NCBI GenBank assembly: GCA_964655995.1
Contig: CAZZPK010000004.1
Coordinates: forward strand, 7,715 to 71,714
Source of the DNA: JACPIA01 sp964655995
GTDB lineage: Bacteria > Patescibacteriota > Minisyncoccia > Phycocordibacterales > XYD1-FULL-46-19
Length of the DNA stretch: 64,000 bases
Direction: 5' to 3'
The position numbers were made by a program, and so were the translations under genes. Under the pieces are notes generated by a model, which did no database searches, was not told where the DNA came from, and worked only from the letters and a program-made list of their open reading frames with translations. Positions 7,830 through 16,091 of the stretch are shown here, piece by piece (within the stretch, counting starts at the first letter, position 1; the number at the start of each line of letters is the position of its first letter).

Positions 7830-8864
7830 ATGTCCAAAGACCTGATCAGTTTTAAGCCGAAGGAGGTGACTAAAAAATTATTAGCTAGTTTGTCCGAGCG
7901 GGGCCGCGATGTTCTGGCTAAACGCTACGGTCTCGATGCCGCCGCCCGCCGCCGTACCCTTGAGGCCATTGGCCAGGAGTACGGTATTACTCGCGAGCGC
8001 GTGCGCCAGATTGAGAATTTTAATATCGGTTTGATTAAAAAGTCAGATGTTTTTACCAAGGCTGATCCAATTTTTGCCGAGCTCAAAAAGCTCATGGACC
8101 AGTTTGGCGGCATTGTCCACGAGCAGCTTTTTTTGGATGCGGTTGCCAAAGACAAGGGGACGCAAAATCACATCCACTTTTTACTGGTTCTCTCCGATCT
8201 TTTTACCAAATTAAAAGAGGATGACGACTTTAATCATCGCTGGACCACCGACGTTAATCTCTCACAAAAAATCCACAAGTCACTGCAAAATTTGTGCAAA
8301 AGTTTCCGGGATACCGATCTGATCTCGGAGCAGGAACTGATCACCCGTTTCCTCTCCGAGCTTAAGGATGTGGTTAAGGAGCCCGAGGCGACCCAGCTGG
8401 CTCATAAATGGCTGGCAATCTCCAAGCAGGTTGGCAAAAACCCGCTGGGAGAGTGGGGTTTGTCTAAGTCTCCTAATGTCCGGATGCGCGGTATTCGCGA
8501 CTATGCTTATTTGGTGATTCGCCAGCATGGTTCGCCGCTGCATTTTACCGAGGTGGCCCGTGCGATCGGCAAGCAGTTTGGTCGCGTGGCGCATCCGGCC
8601 ACCTGCCACAACGAGCTCATTAAGGACAACCGCTTTGTGTTGGTGGGGCGCGGGTTGTACGCCCTGGCCGAGTGGGGCTACACTCGCGGTGTCGTGGCCG
8701 ATGTTATCCGCGCTATTTTAAAAAAGAAGGGTCCGCTTACTCGTGAGCAGATAGTGGCCGAGGTATTAAAAGAGCGCTACGTTAAAGAAAATACCATCAT
8801 CGTCAATCTGCAAAATCCCAAGTATTTCAAAAAAGACAAAAATAATCGCTACACTGTGGTATAA
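7830..8864 (+). CDS. Sigma-region-4 / HARE-HTH transcription regulator
   Basis: A 344-residue protein. Residues 15-60 match sigma70 region 4 (the DNA-binding helix-turn-helix is GITRERVRQIEN), which in sigma factors contacts the -35 box. No sigma region 2 is present, so it cannot be a complete sigma factor. Residues about 210-275 (IRDYAYLVIRQHGSPLHFTEV...) resemble the HARE-HTH domain found in the delta subunit of RNA polymerase, and a second winged-helix-like stretch closes the protein. I infer a transcription or chromatin regulator that contacts RNA polymerase or DNA. It has its own promoter and lies 9 nt before the next gene. Confidence 0.75.
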   Translation: MSKDLISFKPKEVTKKLLASLSERGRDVLAKRYGLDAAARRRTLEAIGQEYGITRERVRQIENFNIGLIKKSDVFTKADPIFAELKKLMDQFGGIVHEQLFLDAVAKDKGTQNHIHFLLVLSDLFTKLKEDDDFNHRWTTDVNLSQKIHKSLQNLCKSFRDTDLISEQELITRFLSELKDVVKEPEATQLAHKWLAISKQVGKNPLGEWGLSKSPNVRMRGIRDYAYLVIRQHGSPLHFTEVARAIGKQFGRVAHPATCHNELIKDNRFVLVGRGLYALAEWGYTRGVVADVIRAILKKKGPLTREQIVAEVLKERYVKENTIIVNLQNPKYFKKDKNNRYTVV

Positions 8865-8865
8865 T
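8860..8865 (+). promoter_or_regulatory. Extended -10 box within the end of the upstream gene
   Basis: TGG-TATAAT, with TATAAT at 8860-8865, overlaps the last codons and stop of the regulator gene and ends 8 nt before the ATG at 8874. No convincing -35 box is seen. The spacing implies a leaderless transcript. Confidence 0.6.
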
Positions 8866-8873
8866 CGAGATTA

Positions 8874-10115
8874 ATGGACTGGTCGGCGTTATCTTCCTCA
8901 ATATTACAATTGGAACTGGCGGTGGGGCGCTTCCTCTGGGAGAGCGCTTTTGTCTGGATGCCGCTTGGTTTGGGCTATGTATTTTGGCGGCTGTGGCTCA
9001 ATTATGTCCGCCAGTATTGGATCGCTTCCCAAGAGTGGGTTTTGCTTGAGATCAAAATGCCGCGAGAGATCACCAAGTCGCCGGCCGCGATGGAGGTGGT
9101 TTTAACTGCCCTCCATCAGACCAGCGAAGGCAATCTGATCGACAAATTCATCAAGGGCCGGGTGCGGAGCTGGTTTTCCCTGGAGTTGGTTTCGACCGGC
9201 GGGACGCTCCACTTTTACATCCGCACCCAAAGGAATTTTAAAAACCTGATCGAGGCCCAAATTTACTCCCAGTATCCGCAGGTTGAGGTGCATGAGGTCG
9301 ATGACTATGTCCGAGCCGTGCCCTATGACCCATCCAAGCCGGACTGGGACTTGTGGGCGATGGAACTTAAATTTTTAAAAGAGGATGCCTATCCTATCAA
9401 GACTTATATCGATTACGGTTTGGATAAAGATCCCAAAGAAGAGTTTAAAATCGATCCGATGTTGCCGATGCTTGAGATGTTGGGCTCGCTCGGTCCCAGT
9501 GAGCATGCCTGGGTGCAGTGGCTGATAACGGCGACGCGAGACCGTTTCCACAAGCCGGGGACTTGGTTTGGCAAGCAAAATTGGCGCGATGAGGCCAAAA
9601 AGGTAGTCGATAAATTAACAGAGAAGGAGAAAGACAAAGGTGATAAAGAAAACGCCTTAGCCGCTGGTGAGCTCAAATTGACTAGCTGGCAGCGCGAGGT
9701 GGTTAAGGCGGTGGAGCGCAGTCTGTCTAAGCTCGCTTTCGATACCGGTATCCGGATGGTCTACACCGCGCCCAAGGACATTTTTAGCAAAGCGGCGATC
9801 GCCGGCCTTTCGAGCTCGGTTAAACAGTATAACTCCGAGCATTTAAACGGCTTTAAACCTTTGCGCTCGACCAGTTTTGATTACCCCTGGCAGGATCCGA
9901 CTGGCCGCCGGCTCACCAAGCGCAAAAGAAAAATGTTTCGCGCTTATTGCGAGCGGGGCTATTTTTATGTTCCGCATTCTCTCAAGCCGATGGTCTTAAA
10001 TACCGAAGAGTTGGCCACGATGTATCACTTTCCTGGCCAGGTGGCTGAGACGCCGACTCTGGATCGCATTGGCTCCAAGCGTTCCGAGCCGCCGGCCAAT
10101 TTGCCGATCAATTAA
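8874..10115 (+). CDS. Membrane-anchored conserved protein of unknown function
   Basis: A 413-residue protein with a hydrophobic N-terminal region (about residues 20-45) and a large soluble part. Residues 60-155 contain a ferredoxin-like pattern (EWVLLEIKMPREI, FSLELVSTGGTLHFYIRT, QIYSQYPQVEVHEVDDY) of the type that precedes the ATPase domain in archaeal and CPR conjugation-type (VirB4/TraC or HerA-like) proteins. No Walker motifs follow, so the ATPase half is absent. It could be a stand-alone partner of such an ATPase encoded elsewhere. This assignment is from memory of the pattern and is tentative. Confidence 0.6.
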   Translation: MDWSALSSSILQLELAVGRFLWESAFVWMPLGLGYVFWRLWLNYVRQYWIASQEWVLLEIKMPREITKSPAAMEVVLTALHQTSEGNLIDKFIKGRVRSWFSLELVSTGGTLHFYIRTQRNFKNLIEAQIYSQYPQVEVHEVDDYVRAVPYDPSKPDWDLWAMELKFLKEDAYPIKTYIDYGLDKDPKEEFKIDPMLPMLEMLGSLGPSEHAWVQWLITATRDRFHKPGTWFGKQNWRDEAKKVVDKLTEKEKDKGDKENALAAGELKLTSWQREVVKAVERSLSKLAFDTGIRMVYTAPKDIFSKAAIAGLSSSVKQYNSEHLNGFKPLRSTSFDYPWQDPTGRRLTKRKRKMFRAYCERGYFYVPHSLKPMVLNTEELATMYHFPGQVAETPTLDRIGSKRSEPPANLPIN

Positions 10116-10118
10116 TAT

Positions 10119-11084
10119 ATGCGCTTAACGAGTCACTGGTATCATCGGCGTAATATTGTGGCCCTAATTGCCGTTACAGCGGCCGTGGCGCTGATTTATT
10201 CTTGGGGTTTGGCTGCCCCGGCCGATTTCCCGGCCAATAAGATTATTAAAATCGAATCGGGCCGCTCGGTGCGCGAGGTGGCCGAACTGCTCTCGGCTAA
10301 AAATATTGTTGCTCAGCCGGAAATTTTTATCGCTTTAATGCGAGTCTTTGGTGGCGAAAAGGGAGTGATCGCCGGGGGTTATTACTTTGATCGGCCGCTT
10401 AATGTTCTTATTGTCGCCAAACGCCTCAGCCGCGGCGAGTTTAATTTAACGCCGATCAAAGTTACTTTGCCTGAGGGTACTACCACCAAAGAAATGTCAC
10501 GGATTTTGGCCAAAAGTTTACCAGAGTTTGATCCGCAGACTTTTGCCACTTTAACTAAAGATAAAGAAGGCTATCTTTTCCCCGATACCTATTATTTTTT
10601 ACCGACGACCACCACTGAGGAAATTGTCGAGCAATTGACCGAAACGTTTAAAAATAAAACCGCCGCTTTGGCGGCCAAGGCACTGTGGAGCAAACATAGT
10701 TTCCATGACATTATCATTATGGCCTCGCTACTTGAAGAGGAGGCCAAAACCTTTTCCGACCGGAAAATGATTGCCGGCATCTTATGGAAACGCCTCGCCG
10801 CCGGCATGCGCCTGCAAGTTGATGCCGTTTTCCCCTATATTATCGGCAAAAATACCTTTCAAGTCACCAAAAGCGATTTGCGGGTAAATTCGCCTTACAA
10901 TACTTACCGCTATGCCGGTTTGCCGGCCGGGCCGATCACCAATCCGGGGCTTGAGGCGATTATGGCCGCCCTGGATCCGACGCCCTCGCCCTACTGGTAT
11001 TACTTGACCGGGCAAGATGGCAAAATGTATTACAGCGAGGATTTTGACGGCCATAAGGATAATCGGGTAAACTACTTGGACTAA
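10119..11084 (+). CDS. mltG: Endolytic murein transglycosylase MltG
   Basis: A 321-residue YceG/MltG protein that cleaves nascent peptidoglycan strands and sets glycan chain length at the outer face of the membrane. It has an N-terminal membrane anchor (about residues 12-30), a LysM-like region (IKIESGRSVREVAELLSAKNI), the catalytic segment ASLLEEEAKT (glutamate near residue 205), and the conserved end SPYNTYRYAGLPAGPITNPG. Length and motif order fit the family. It starts 3 nt after the previous gene, in the same operon. Confidence 0.95.
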   Translation: MRLTSHWYHRRNIVALIAVTAAVALIYSWGLAAPADFPANKIIKIESGRSVREVAELLSAKNIVAQPEIFIALMRVFGGEKGVIAGGYYFDRPLNVLIVAKRLSRGEFNLTPIKVTLPEGTTTKEMSRILAKSLPEFDPQTFATLTKDKEGYLFPDTYYFLPTTTTEEIVEQLTETFKNKTAALAAKALWSKHSFHDIIIMASLLEEEAKTFSDRKMIAGILWKRLAAGMRLQVDAVFPYIIGKNTFQVTKSDLRVNSPYNTYRYAGLPAGPITNPGLEAIMAALDPTPSPYWYYLTGQDGKMYYSEDFDGHKDNRVNYLD

Positions 11085-11097
11085 TTTAACAACTTTT

Positions 11098-11652
11098 ATG
11101 AAGCGCCATAATTTAGCGTTTATTGACTTGGAGACGACTGGGCTTGATCCGCGTAAGCATGAAATTATTGAAATCGGTGGACTGATTGTTAAGCAGATAC
11201 CAGAGGCTGGTCGCGGGCCGGCGCTCGAGGTGATAAGCGAGTTTGAGTTTAAGGTCAAACCTAAAAATTTGGAGTTGGCCGACCCGGAGGCTCTCCGGAT
11301 CAATGGTTACAATGACGCCGAGTGGCTGTTTGCCGTCGATTTGGAGCAGGCGCTTAAGGTGTTGGCCGAGAAGGCGGCTGGGGCCAATATAGTGGGGCAA
11401 AACGTTATTTTTGACTGGCTCTTTTTGCAGGAGGCGTTTGCCAAGACGGGGATTACCAACACTATGCATTATCACAAAATCGACGTTATCCCGATGGCTT
11501 TTGCCAAGTTTTATCACGACGACCAGATGCAAAATTTTAATCTGCGCGCTTTGGCCGAAAAGTTGGGGGTAAAAAACGAGCGGGCCCACACCGCCTTGGC
11601 CGACGTTAAAACCACTTTCGAAATCTACAAAAAACTGCTAGATATTAAGTAA
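11098..11652 (+). CDS. DnaQ-type 3'-5' exonuclease
   Basis: A 184-residue DEDDh exonuclease. Exo I is FIDLETTGLDP (residues 7-17), Exo II contains NVIFDWLFLQ and Exo III is ERAHTALADVKTT, with histidine five residues before aspartate. It could serve as a DNA polymerase III epsilon proofreading subunit or as a stand-alone nuclease. Length alone cannot decide; there is no polymerase fusion or GIY-YIG domain. Its stop overlaps the first base of mnmA, so the two are translationally coupled. Confidence 0.88.
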   Translation: MKRHNLAFIDLETTGLDPRKHEIIEIGGLIVKQIPEAGRGPALEVISEFEFKVKPKNLELADPEALRINGYNDAEWLFAVDLEQALKVLAEKAAGANIVGQNVIFDWLFLQEAFAKTGITNTMHYHKIDVIPMAFAKFYHDDQMQNFNLRALAEKLGVKNERAHTALADVKTTFEIYKKLLDIK

Positions 11653-12728
11653 TGAGCAAGGGCAAAATTTATGTCGGGATGTCGGGCGGGGTGGACTCGT
11701 CGGTGGCGGCCGCGCTCTTGGTTAAAGCCGGTTACGAGGTGATCGGCATTTTTGCGCGCGGTTGGGAGCCGGCGGATGAGACGCTGGCCCGAGCCTGCAC
11801 TTGGCGCGAGGAGCGGCGTATGGCGATGCGCGTAGCCGCGCACTTAAATATCCCTCTCGTTACTTTAAACACTTCTAAAGAATACAAACAAAAAGTGGTT
11901 AATTATATGTTGGCCGAGTATCAGGCGGGCCGCACACCTAATCCGGACATTTTATGCAATCAGGAGATTAAATTTGGGGTGATGCTTGAGGCGATACTTA
12001 AAACCGGTGCCACTAAATTAGCCACCGGGCATTACGCGCAGGTGATGCAAGAAAAAGGAGGATACAGATTAAAAACCAGTAAAGATGGCGAGAAAGATCA
12101 AACTTACTTTTTATGGACATTGAATCAAGACAGATTAAAAAATATTTTATTCCCAATTGGCGGCTATACCAAAGACGAGGTGCGTAAATTAGCGCGTAAA
12201 TTTAAATTGCCTAATGCGGGTAAAGCCGATAGTCAAGGGCTTTGTTTTGTAGGGCAAATCCCGGTTAAAGACTTTTTACAGGCGGAATTGGGTAAAAACC
12301 CAGGCAAAGTGCTAAATGAGAAAGGGGAGGTAATTGGCCGACATGATGGCGCACTCTTTTACACTATCGGCGAGCGGCATGGCTTTACTATTAATAATCA
12401 AACGCCAAATCAAGAGGCGCTTTACGTAGTCAGTAAAGATATTAAAGCTAATATTATTACGGTTGCTAGCGCCAAAAATATCAAGCGCGAAAAAACAAAT
12501 TCTAAAATTAAATTAGAGAAAGTTAATTGGGTGAGCGGCGAGGTGCCAGCTAAAACCAATTTAACCTGCCGTATCCGCCACCGGGGCGACTTTTTACCAT
12601 GTACTTTAGAGGTTAAAAATGACGAGGTTAATATCACTCTCACCACCCCTCGCTCCGATATTGCTTCTGGTCAGTCCTTAGTTTTATACGATGGCAATAC
12701 TTGCTTGGGTGGTGGTGTTATGATCTGA
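11652..12728 (+). CDS. mnmA: tRNA-specific 2-thiouridylase MnmA
   Basis: A 358-residue enzyme that thiolates U34 of tRNA for Glu, Gln and Lys. The PP-loop GMSGGVDSS lies at residues 9-17. The catalytic cysteines are in ILCNQEIKFG (about residue 102) and GLCFVG (about residue 197). The C-terminal beta-barrel is present (CRIRHRGDFLPC). Its start overlaps the stop of the exonuclease gene. Two 36-bp palindromes directly follow the stop codon. Confidence 0.95.
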   Translation: MSKGKIYVGMSGGVDSSVAAALLVKAGYEVIGIFARGWEPADETLARACTWREERRMAMRVAAHLNIPLVTLNTSKEYKQKVVNYMLAEYQAGRTPNPDILCNQEIKFGVMLEAILKTGATKLATGHYAQVMQEKGGYRLKTSKDGEKDQTYFLWTLNQDRLKNILFPIGGYTKDEVRKLARKFKLPNAGKADSQGLCFVGQIPVKDFLQAELGKNPGKVLNEKGEVIGRHDGALFYTIGERHGFTINNQTPNQEALYVVSKDIKANIITVASAKNIKREKTNSKIKLEKVNWVSGEVPAKTNLTCRIRHRGDFLPCTLEVKNDEVNITLTTPRSDIASGQSLVLYDGNTCLGGGVMI

Positions 12729-12764
12729 ATTCCTAATTTTTGACGACCGTCCGAGATTAGGAAT
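12729..12764. repeat. 36-bp palindrome, copy 1 (ACGAYCGT family)
   Basis: The arms ATTCCTAAT (12729-12737) and ATTAGGAAT (12756-12764) are fully complementary. The centre is GACGACCGTC, with an internal loop between. It begins at the base after the mnmA stop codon. The left half (18 nt) is identical to that of copy 7 at 56861. Confidence 0.85.
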
Positions 12765-12788
12765 GTGGATATTGATTGAATTTTAAAT

Positions 12789-12824
12789 TATTCCATCTGT
12801 CGACGATCGTAGCGAGATGGTATA
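12789..12824. repeat. 36-bp palindrome, copy 2 (ACGAYCGT family)
   Basis: Centre ACGATCGT (12803-12810), with CCATCT/AGATGG arms; 14 of 18 positions of the two halves are complementary. It is followed by GTTTTTTT, so it may also end the mnmA transcript. Confidence 0.8.
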
Positions 12825-12841
12825 GTTTTTTTAAAAATAAA

Positions 12842-12866
12842 CCGCCCTTCGACAAGTTCAGGGCGG
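12842..12866 (-). terminator. Terminator with CCCTTCGACAAGTTCAGGG core
   Basis: The stem CCGCCCT/AGGGCGG is followed on the minus strand by TTTATTTTT. It lies 20 bp after the stop of the minus-strand gene 12887-13117. Confidence 0.75.
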
Positions 12867-12886
12867 CGGTTCTGTCATGGGATCAC

Positions 12887-13117
12887 TTAGGCCACTTGGC
12901 CGGCGGGGCGGAAGATTTCCACTGGTTGCCAAATTTGGTTGACTACACAATTATGTGTGTCAGACCAAGCCAAGCTGAGACGGGATAAGTCCCGTTCAAT
13001 AGTTACCTGGATTGTCTGGTTATCGCGACGTATAGCCATGATAACTTTCCATTCCAAGCCGTTACAGTCCGTAACGACGTCTCTATACTTTAATCCCAGA
13101 AACTTCTCTTTAGTCAT
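12887..13117 (-). CDS. Small protein of unknown function
   Basis: A 76-residue soluble protein with alternating strands (DRHQ-like charged turns, ECKVIMAIRRDNQTIQVTIE-type pattern) suggesting a small beta-barrel. I do not recognise the family. The ATG at 13117 has a GGAGGG ribosome binding site 8 nt upstream, and a terminator follows. It is transcribed divergently from alaS. Confidence 0.65.
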   Translation of the reverse strand: MTKEKFLGLKYRDVVTDCNGLEWKVIMAIRRDNQTIQVTIERDLSRLSLAWSDTHNCVVNQIWQPVEIFRPAGQVA

Positions 13118-13206
13118 TATTCCAACCCTCCAGATTTTCAGTCTGTTTTTAACCTAACATACCCCGGCTTTAATTGGAAGCCTTTTTCTGTTACCATAAT
13201 TGCACC

Positions 13207-14889
13207 ATGGAGTCCAAGGAGATTAGGGATAAATTTTTGCGCTTTTTTGAGGAGCGGGGGCATAAGGTGGTGCCGAGCGCCTCGCTAGTACCCGAGAATG
13301 ATCCCTCGGTGCTCTTTACCACCGCCGGGATGCAGCAATTTAAGCCTTACTATGTCGGTACTAAAAATGCCGAGCAAGATTTTAACTCCCTCAACACTAC
13401 CTCTGTCCAAAACTGTGTCCGGACCTCGGACATTGACGAGGTGGGTGATGATACCCACTTAACTTTTTTTGAAATGTTGGGCAACTTCTCTTTTGGCGGC
13501 TATTGGAAGGAGGAGGCCATTAAATACGCTTATGACTTTATTACCAAAGAGCTTGGTCCGACCATCGACTACGTCTCAGTTTTTAAAGACGAGTCAAGCG
13601 GCATACCGGCCGACGAGGAGTCGGCGGCGATCTGGCAAAAACTAGATCCAACACTCAAAATTAAAGAGCATAATAAAGATGATAATTTTTGGGGGCCGAC
13701 CGGCGAGGAGGGTCCGTGCGGTCCCACCACCGAGATTTATATTAACGGCGTGGAGATTTGGAATGTCGTTTTTAACGAGTATTACAAAACCAAAGCCGGC
13801 GAGTACCAGCCGCTAAAAACCAAAGGTATTGATACCGGCATGGGCTTAGAGCGCCTCTTGGTCCAAGTCCAAAATAAAAATAATATTTTCGAGACTGATT
13901 TATTTAAGCCGATGATGCTTGAGATCGAGCGTTTAGCAAAAGTTAATAACCTTAAAGCGGCTCGGGTAGTGGCTGATCACCTGCGCACGGCGGCCTTTAT
14001 GATCGCCGATGGCGTGACGCCTAGTAATACCGATCGCGGCTACATTTTGCGCCGGTTGTTGCGCCGAGCAGTCCGCTTTGCTGACAAATTGGAATTGCCG
14101 GCTGGCAATTTGGCCGGTTTAACCTCGGTTATAGAGCAAATTTATGCCAGTGAGTATCCTGAACTCAAAAATCAAAACGCAAAAATCAAAAGTGAAATTC
14201 AAAATGAGGAAAGTAAGTTCAGAGAGACTTTAAGTAAGGGCTTAAAAGAGTTTGAGCGCGGGGTTGATCCGTTTGTTTTGTTTACCACTTACGGCTTCCC
14301 GTTTGAATTGACTCAAGAATTGGCGGCGGAAAAGGGTCAAAAATTAGACGAGAGTGATTTTAAACGCAAATTGGAGGAGCATCAAGCGCTCTCGCGCTCG
14401 GGTGCGGAGCAAAAGTTTGCCGGGGGGCTGGCCAGCCACTCCGAGCAAGTGGTTAAGTACCATACGGCCACTCACTTACTCAACCAGGCTTTGCACGACG
14501 TTTTAGGTGAGGGAGTGGAGCAACGCGGCAGTAATATTACCGATGAGCGCTTACGGTTTGATTTTTCCCACCCTTCTAAACTTACCGACGAGGAAAAACA
14601 AAAAGTAGAAAAAATAGTGAATGAAAAAATTAAAGCCGATCTGCCGGTCAATTTTGTCGTTTTGCCTAAAGCGGAGGCCGAGCAAACGGGCGCGCGGCAT
14701 ATGTTTAATGAGAAGTATGGGGACGAGGTTAAAGTTTATTACATCGGCGACTCGCTCGCCAACGCTTACTCCAAGGAGTTTTGCGGTGGGCCGCACGTGG
14801 AGCGCACCGGCGCACTCGGCAGTTTTAAAATTATTAAAGAGGAGGCGGTGGCCGCCGGCATCCGCCGCATCAAAGCTGTGTTACAATAA
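13207..14889 (+). CDS. alaS: Alanyl-tRNA synthetase, short form
   Basis: A 560-residue class II enzyme that charges tRNA-Ala; typical bacterial enzymes are about 870 residues. The catalytic core (MESKEIRDKFLRFFEERGH onward) and the editing domain (HTATHLL near residue 420, CGGPHV near the end) are present. The chain stops right after the editing domain, so the C-terminal C-Ala/DHHA1 region is absent. The start is the ATG at 13207, six nt after CATAAT (13195-13200). An in-frame TTG 11 codons upstream lies before the -10 box and is unlikely. Confidence 0.95.
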   Translation: MESKEIRDKFLRFFEERGHKVVPSASLVPENDPSVLFTTAGMQQFKPYYVGTKNAEQDFNSLNTTSVQNCVRTSDIDEVGDDTHLTFFEMLGNFSFGGYWKEEAIKYAYDFITKELGPTIDYVSVFKDESSGIPADEESAAIWQKLDPTLKIKEHNKDDNFWGPTGEEGPCGPTTEIYINGVEIWNVVFNEYYKTKAGEYQPLKTKGIDTGMGLERLLVQVQNKNNIFETDLFKPMMLEIERLAKVNNLKAARVVADHLRTAAFMIADGVTPSNTDRGYILRRLLRRAVRFADKLELPAGNLAGLTSVIEQIYASEYPELKNQNAKIKSEIQNEESKFRETLSKGLKEFERGVDPFVLFTTYGFPFELTQELAAEKGQKLDESDFKRKLEEHQALSRSGAEQKFAGGLASHSEQVVKYHTATHLLNQALHDVLGEGVEQRGSNITDERLRFDFSHPSKLTDEEKQKVEKIVNEKIKADLPVNFVVLPKAEAEQTGARHMFNEKYGDEVKVYYIGDSLANAYSKEFCGGPHVERTGALGSFKIIKEEAVAAGIRRIKAVLQ

Positions 14890-14895
14890 AGGTTA

Positions 14896-16086
14896 ATGAA
14901 TTGGTTGTTAAAACCCCAATCAAAAACTCGCGGTGAAATTATTTTGATTTTAGACTTGGGTAGCACTAGCATTGGCGCCACCTTGGGGACGATTAATATT
15001 GCCGCCGCGCCAGGTACTTGTCTTGAGCCGTTGGCCACCGCCAGGCTGCCGCTAAGCGCCAGCGCCCAAGCCACGCCCGAGCAGTTTAAATACGAATTGA
15101 GCGAGACGCTGGAGCAAGCCATGCAAACGGTATTGGGCGATATCAAGCCGGCGCAGATATTTTGCTTCCTCTCCTCGCTTTATTACGTCGGCGCGCCGAG
15201 AGTTATTAAATTAGCGGAGGATAAACCTTTCACCTTCAGCTCTAAATTGATTAAAAAATTGGTCGATGAGGAGGTTGAGTCGGTTAAAGCCGAGTTGGGC
15301 GAGCGTGGTTGGGCGCCCTGGTCAATGGAGGTGCTGGAGCGAGAGGTTTTGGCCTTGTCGGCCAACGGTTATGAGCTTAAGGCTCCAAACGGTGAGTCGG
15401 TTAATCAAGCTAAAATAAATGTTTTTATTGCTGGCGCCGATCAAGGTTTGCTTGAGACGGTCCGTCAGGTGATCCGCCGGCGTTTTGCCGCACTGCCGCT
15501 TTACTTCCGCTCTTTTATGGGAGCCAGTTTTGTTGTAATGAGAGACTTACTACCGGAGACCCCGTCTTTTGTGATGGTCGATATTTCAGGCTCTTTAACC
15601 GACATCGCCATTGTCAATCAAGGGTCATTGGTCGGGGTCGGCTCTTTCCCTTTAGGGTATCAGTCGATTGTTAAAAAATTAGCTGAGGAGGGTCGATCTA
15701 ATCAGGTCGATATCGAGACTAAGTTGGCTCTATTGGCTAAAAATAATTTGGCGCCCAGTCTGGAGCCTTTAGTCCGCTCGGCCGAGCGGATCTTGACCCA
15801 ATGGCGGCGGGAGCTCGAGTTTACTTGCCAGTCGGTTTTGGGCAATCTTTTTTTGCCGGATACTATTATCCTAATCGGCGAGAACGAGCTCGTCTCTTTA
15901 TTTACCCAAGGACTTAAGCGCGCACCACTCACGGCCCTTACTTTAGGCTCGCATCCGCCGGTAGTTTATGAGGTCTCCGACAAGTTAATCAGTCAATTGT
16001 GCCAAGGGGTGCCGGTACCTGGGGACAGCTTTTTATTGCTTGAGGCTTTATTTTGCCATAAAATAAAGTCATTGATTAAGATCTAA
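14896..16086 (+). CDS. FtsA/PilM-like actin-fold ATPase
   Basis: A 396-residue protein with the phosphate-1 motif ILDLGSTSIGATL (about residues 18-30) and the phosphate-2 motif VMVDISGSLTDIAIV (about residue 223), typical of the actin/FtsA/PilM superfamily. It probably works at the membrane with the next gene product, either in cell division or in a pilus-type assembly. The two genes are 5 nt apart. No C-terminal FtsZ-binding peptide of the FtsA type is obvious, so I do not assign ftsA or pilM. Confidence 0.75.
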   Translation: MNWLLKPQSKTRGEIILILDLGSTSIGATLGTINIAAAPGTCLEPLATARLPLSASAQATPEQFKYELSETLEQAMQTVLGDIKPAQIFCFLSSLYYVGAPRVIKLAEDKPFTFSSKLIKKLVDEEVESVKAELGERGWAPWSMEVLEREVLALSANGYELKAPNGESVNQAKINVFIAGADQGLLETVRQVIRRRFAALPLYFRSFMGASFVVMRDLLPETPSFVMVDISGSLTDIAIVNQGSLVGVGSFPLGYQSIVKKLAEEGRSNQVDIETKLALLAKNNLAPSLEPLVRSAERILTQWRRELEFTCQSVLGNLFLPDTIILIGENELVSLFTQGLKRAPLTALTLGSHPPVVYEVSDKLISQLCQGVPVPGDSFLLLEALFCHKIKSLIKI

Positions 16087-16091
16087 ACATT

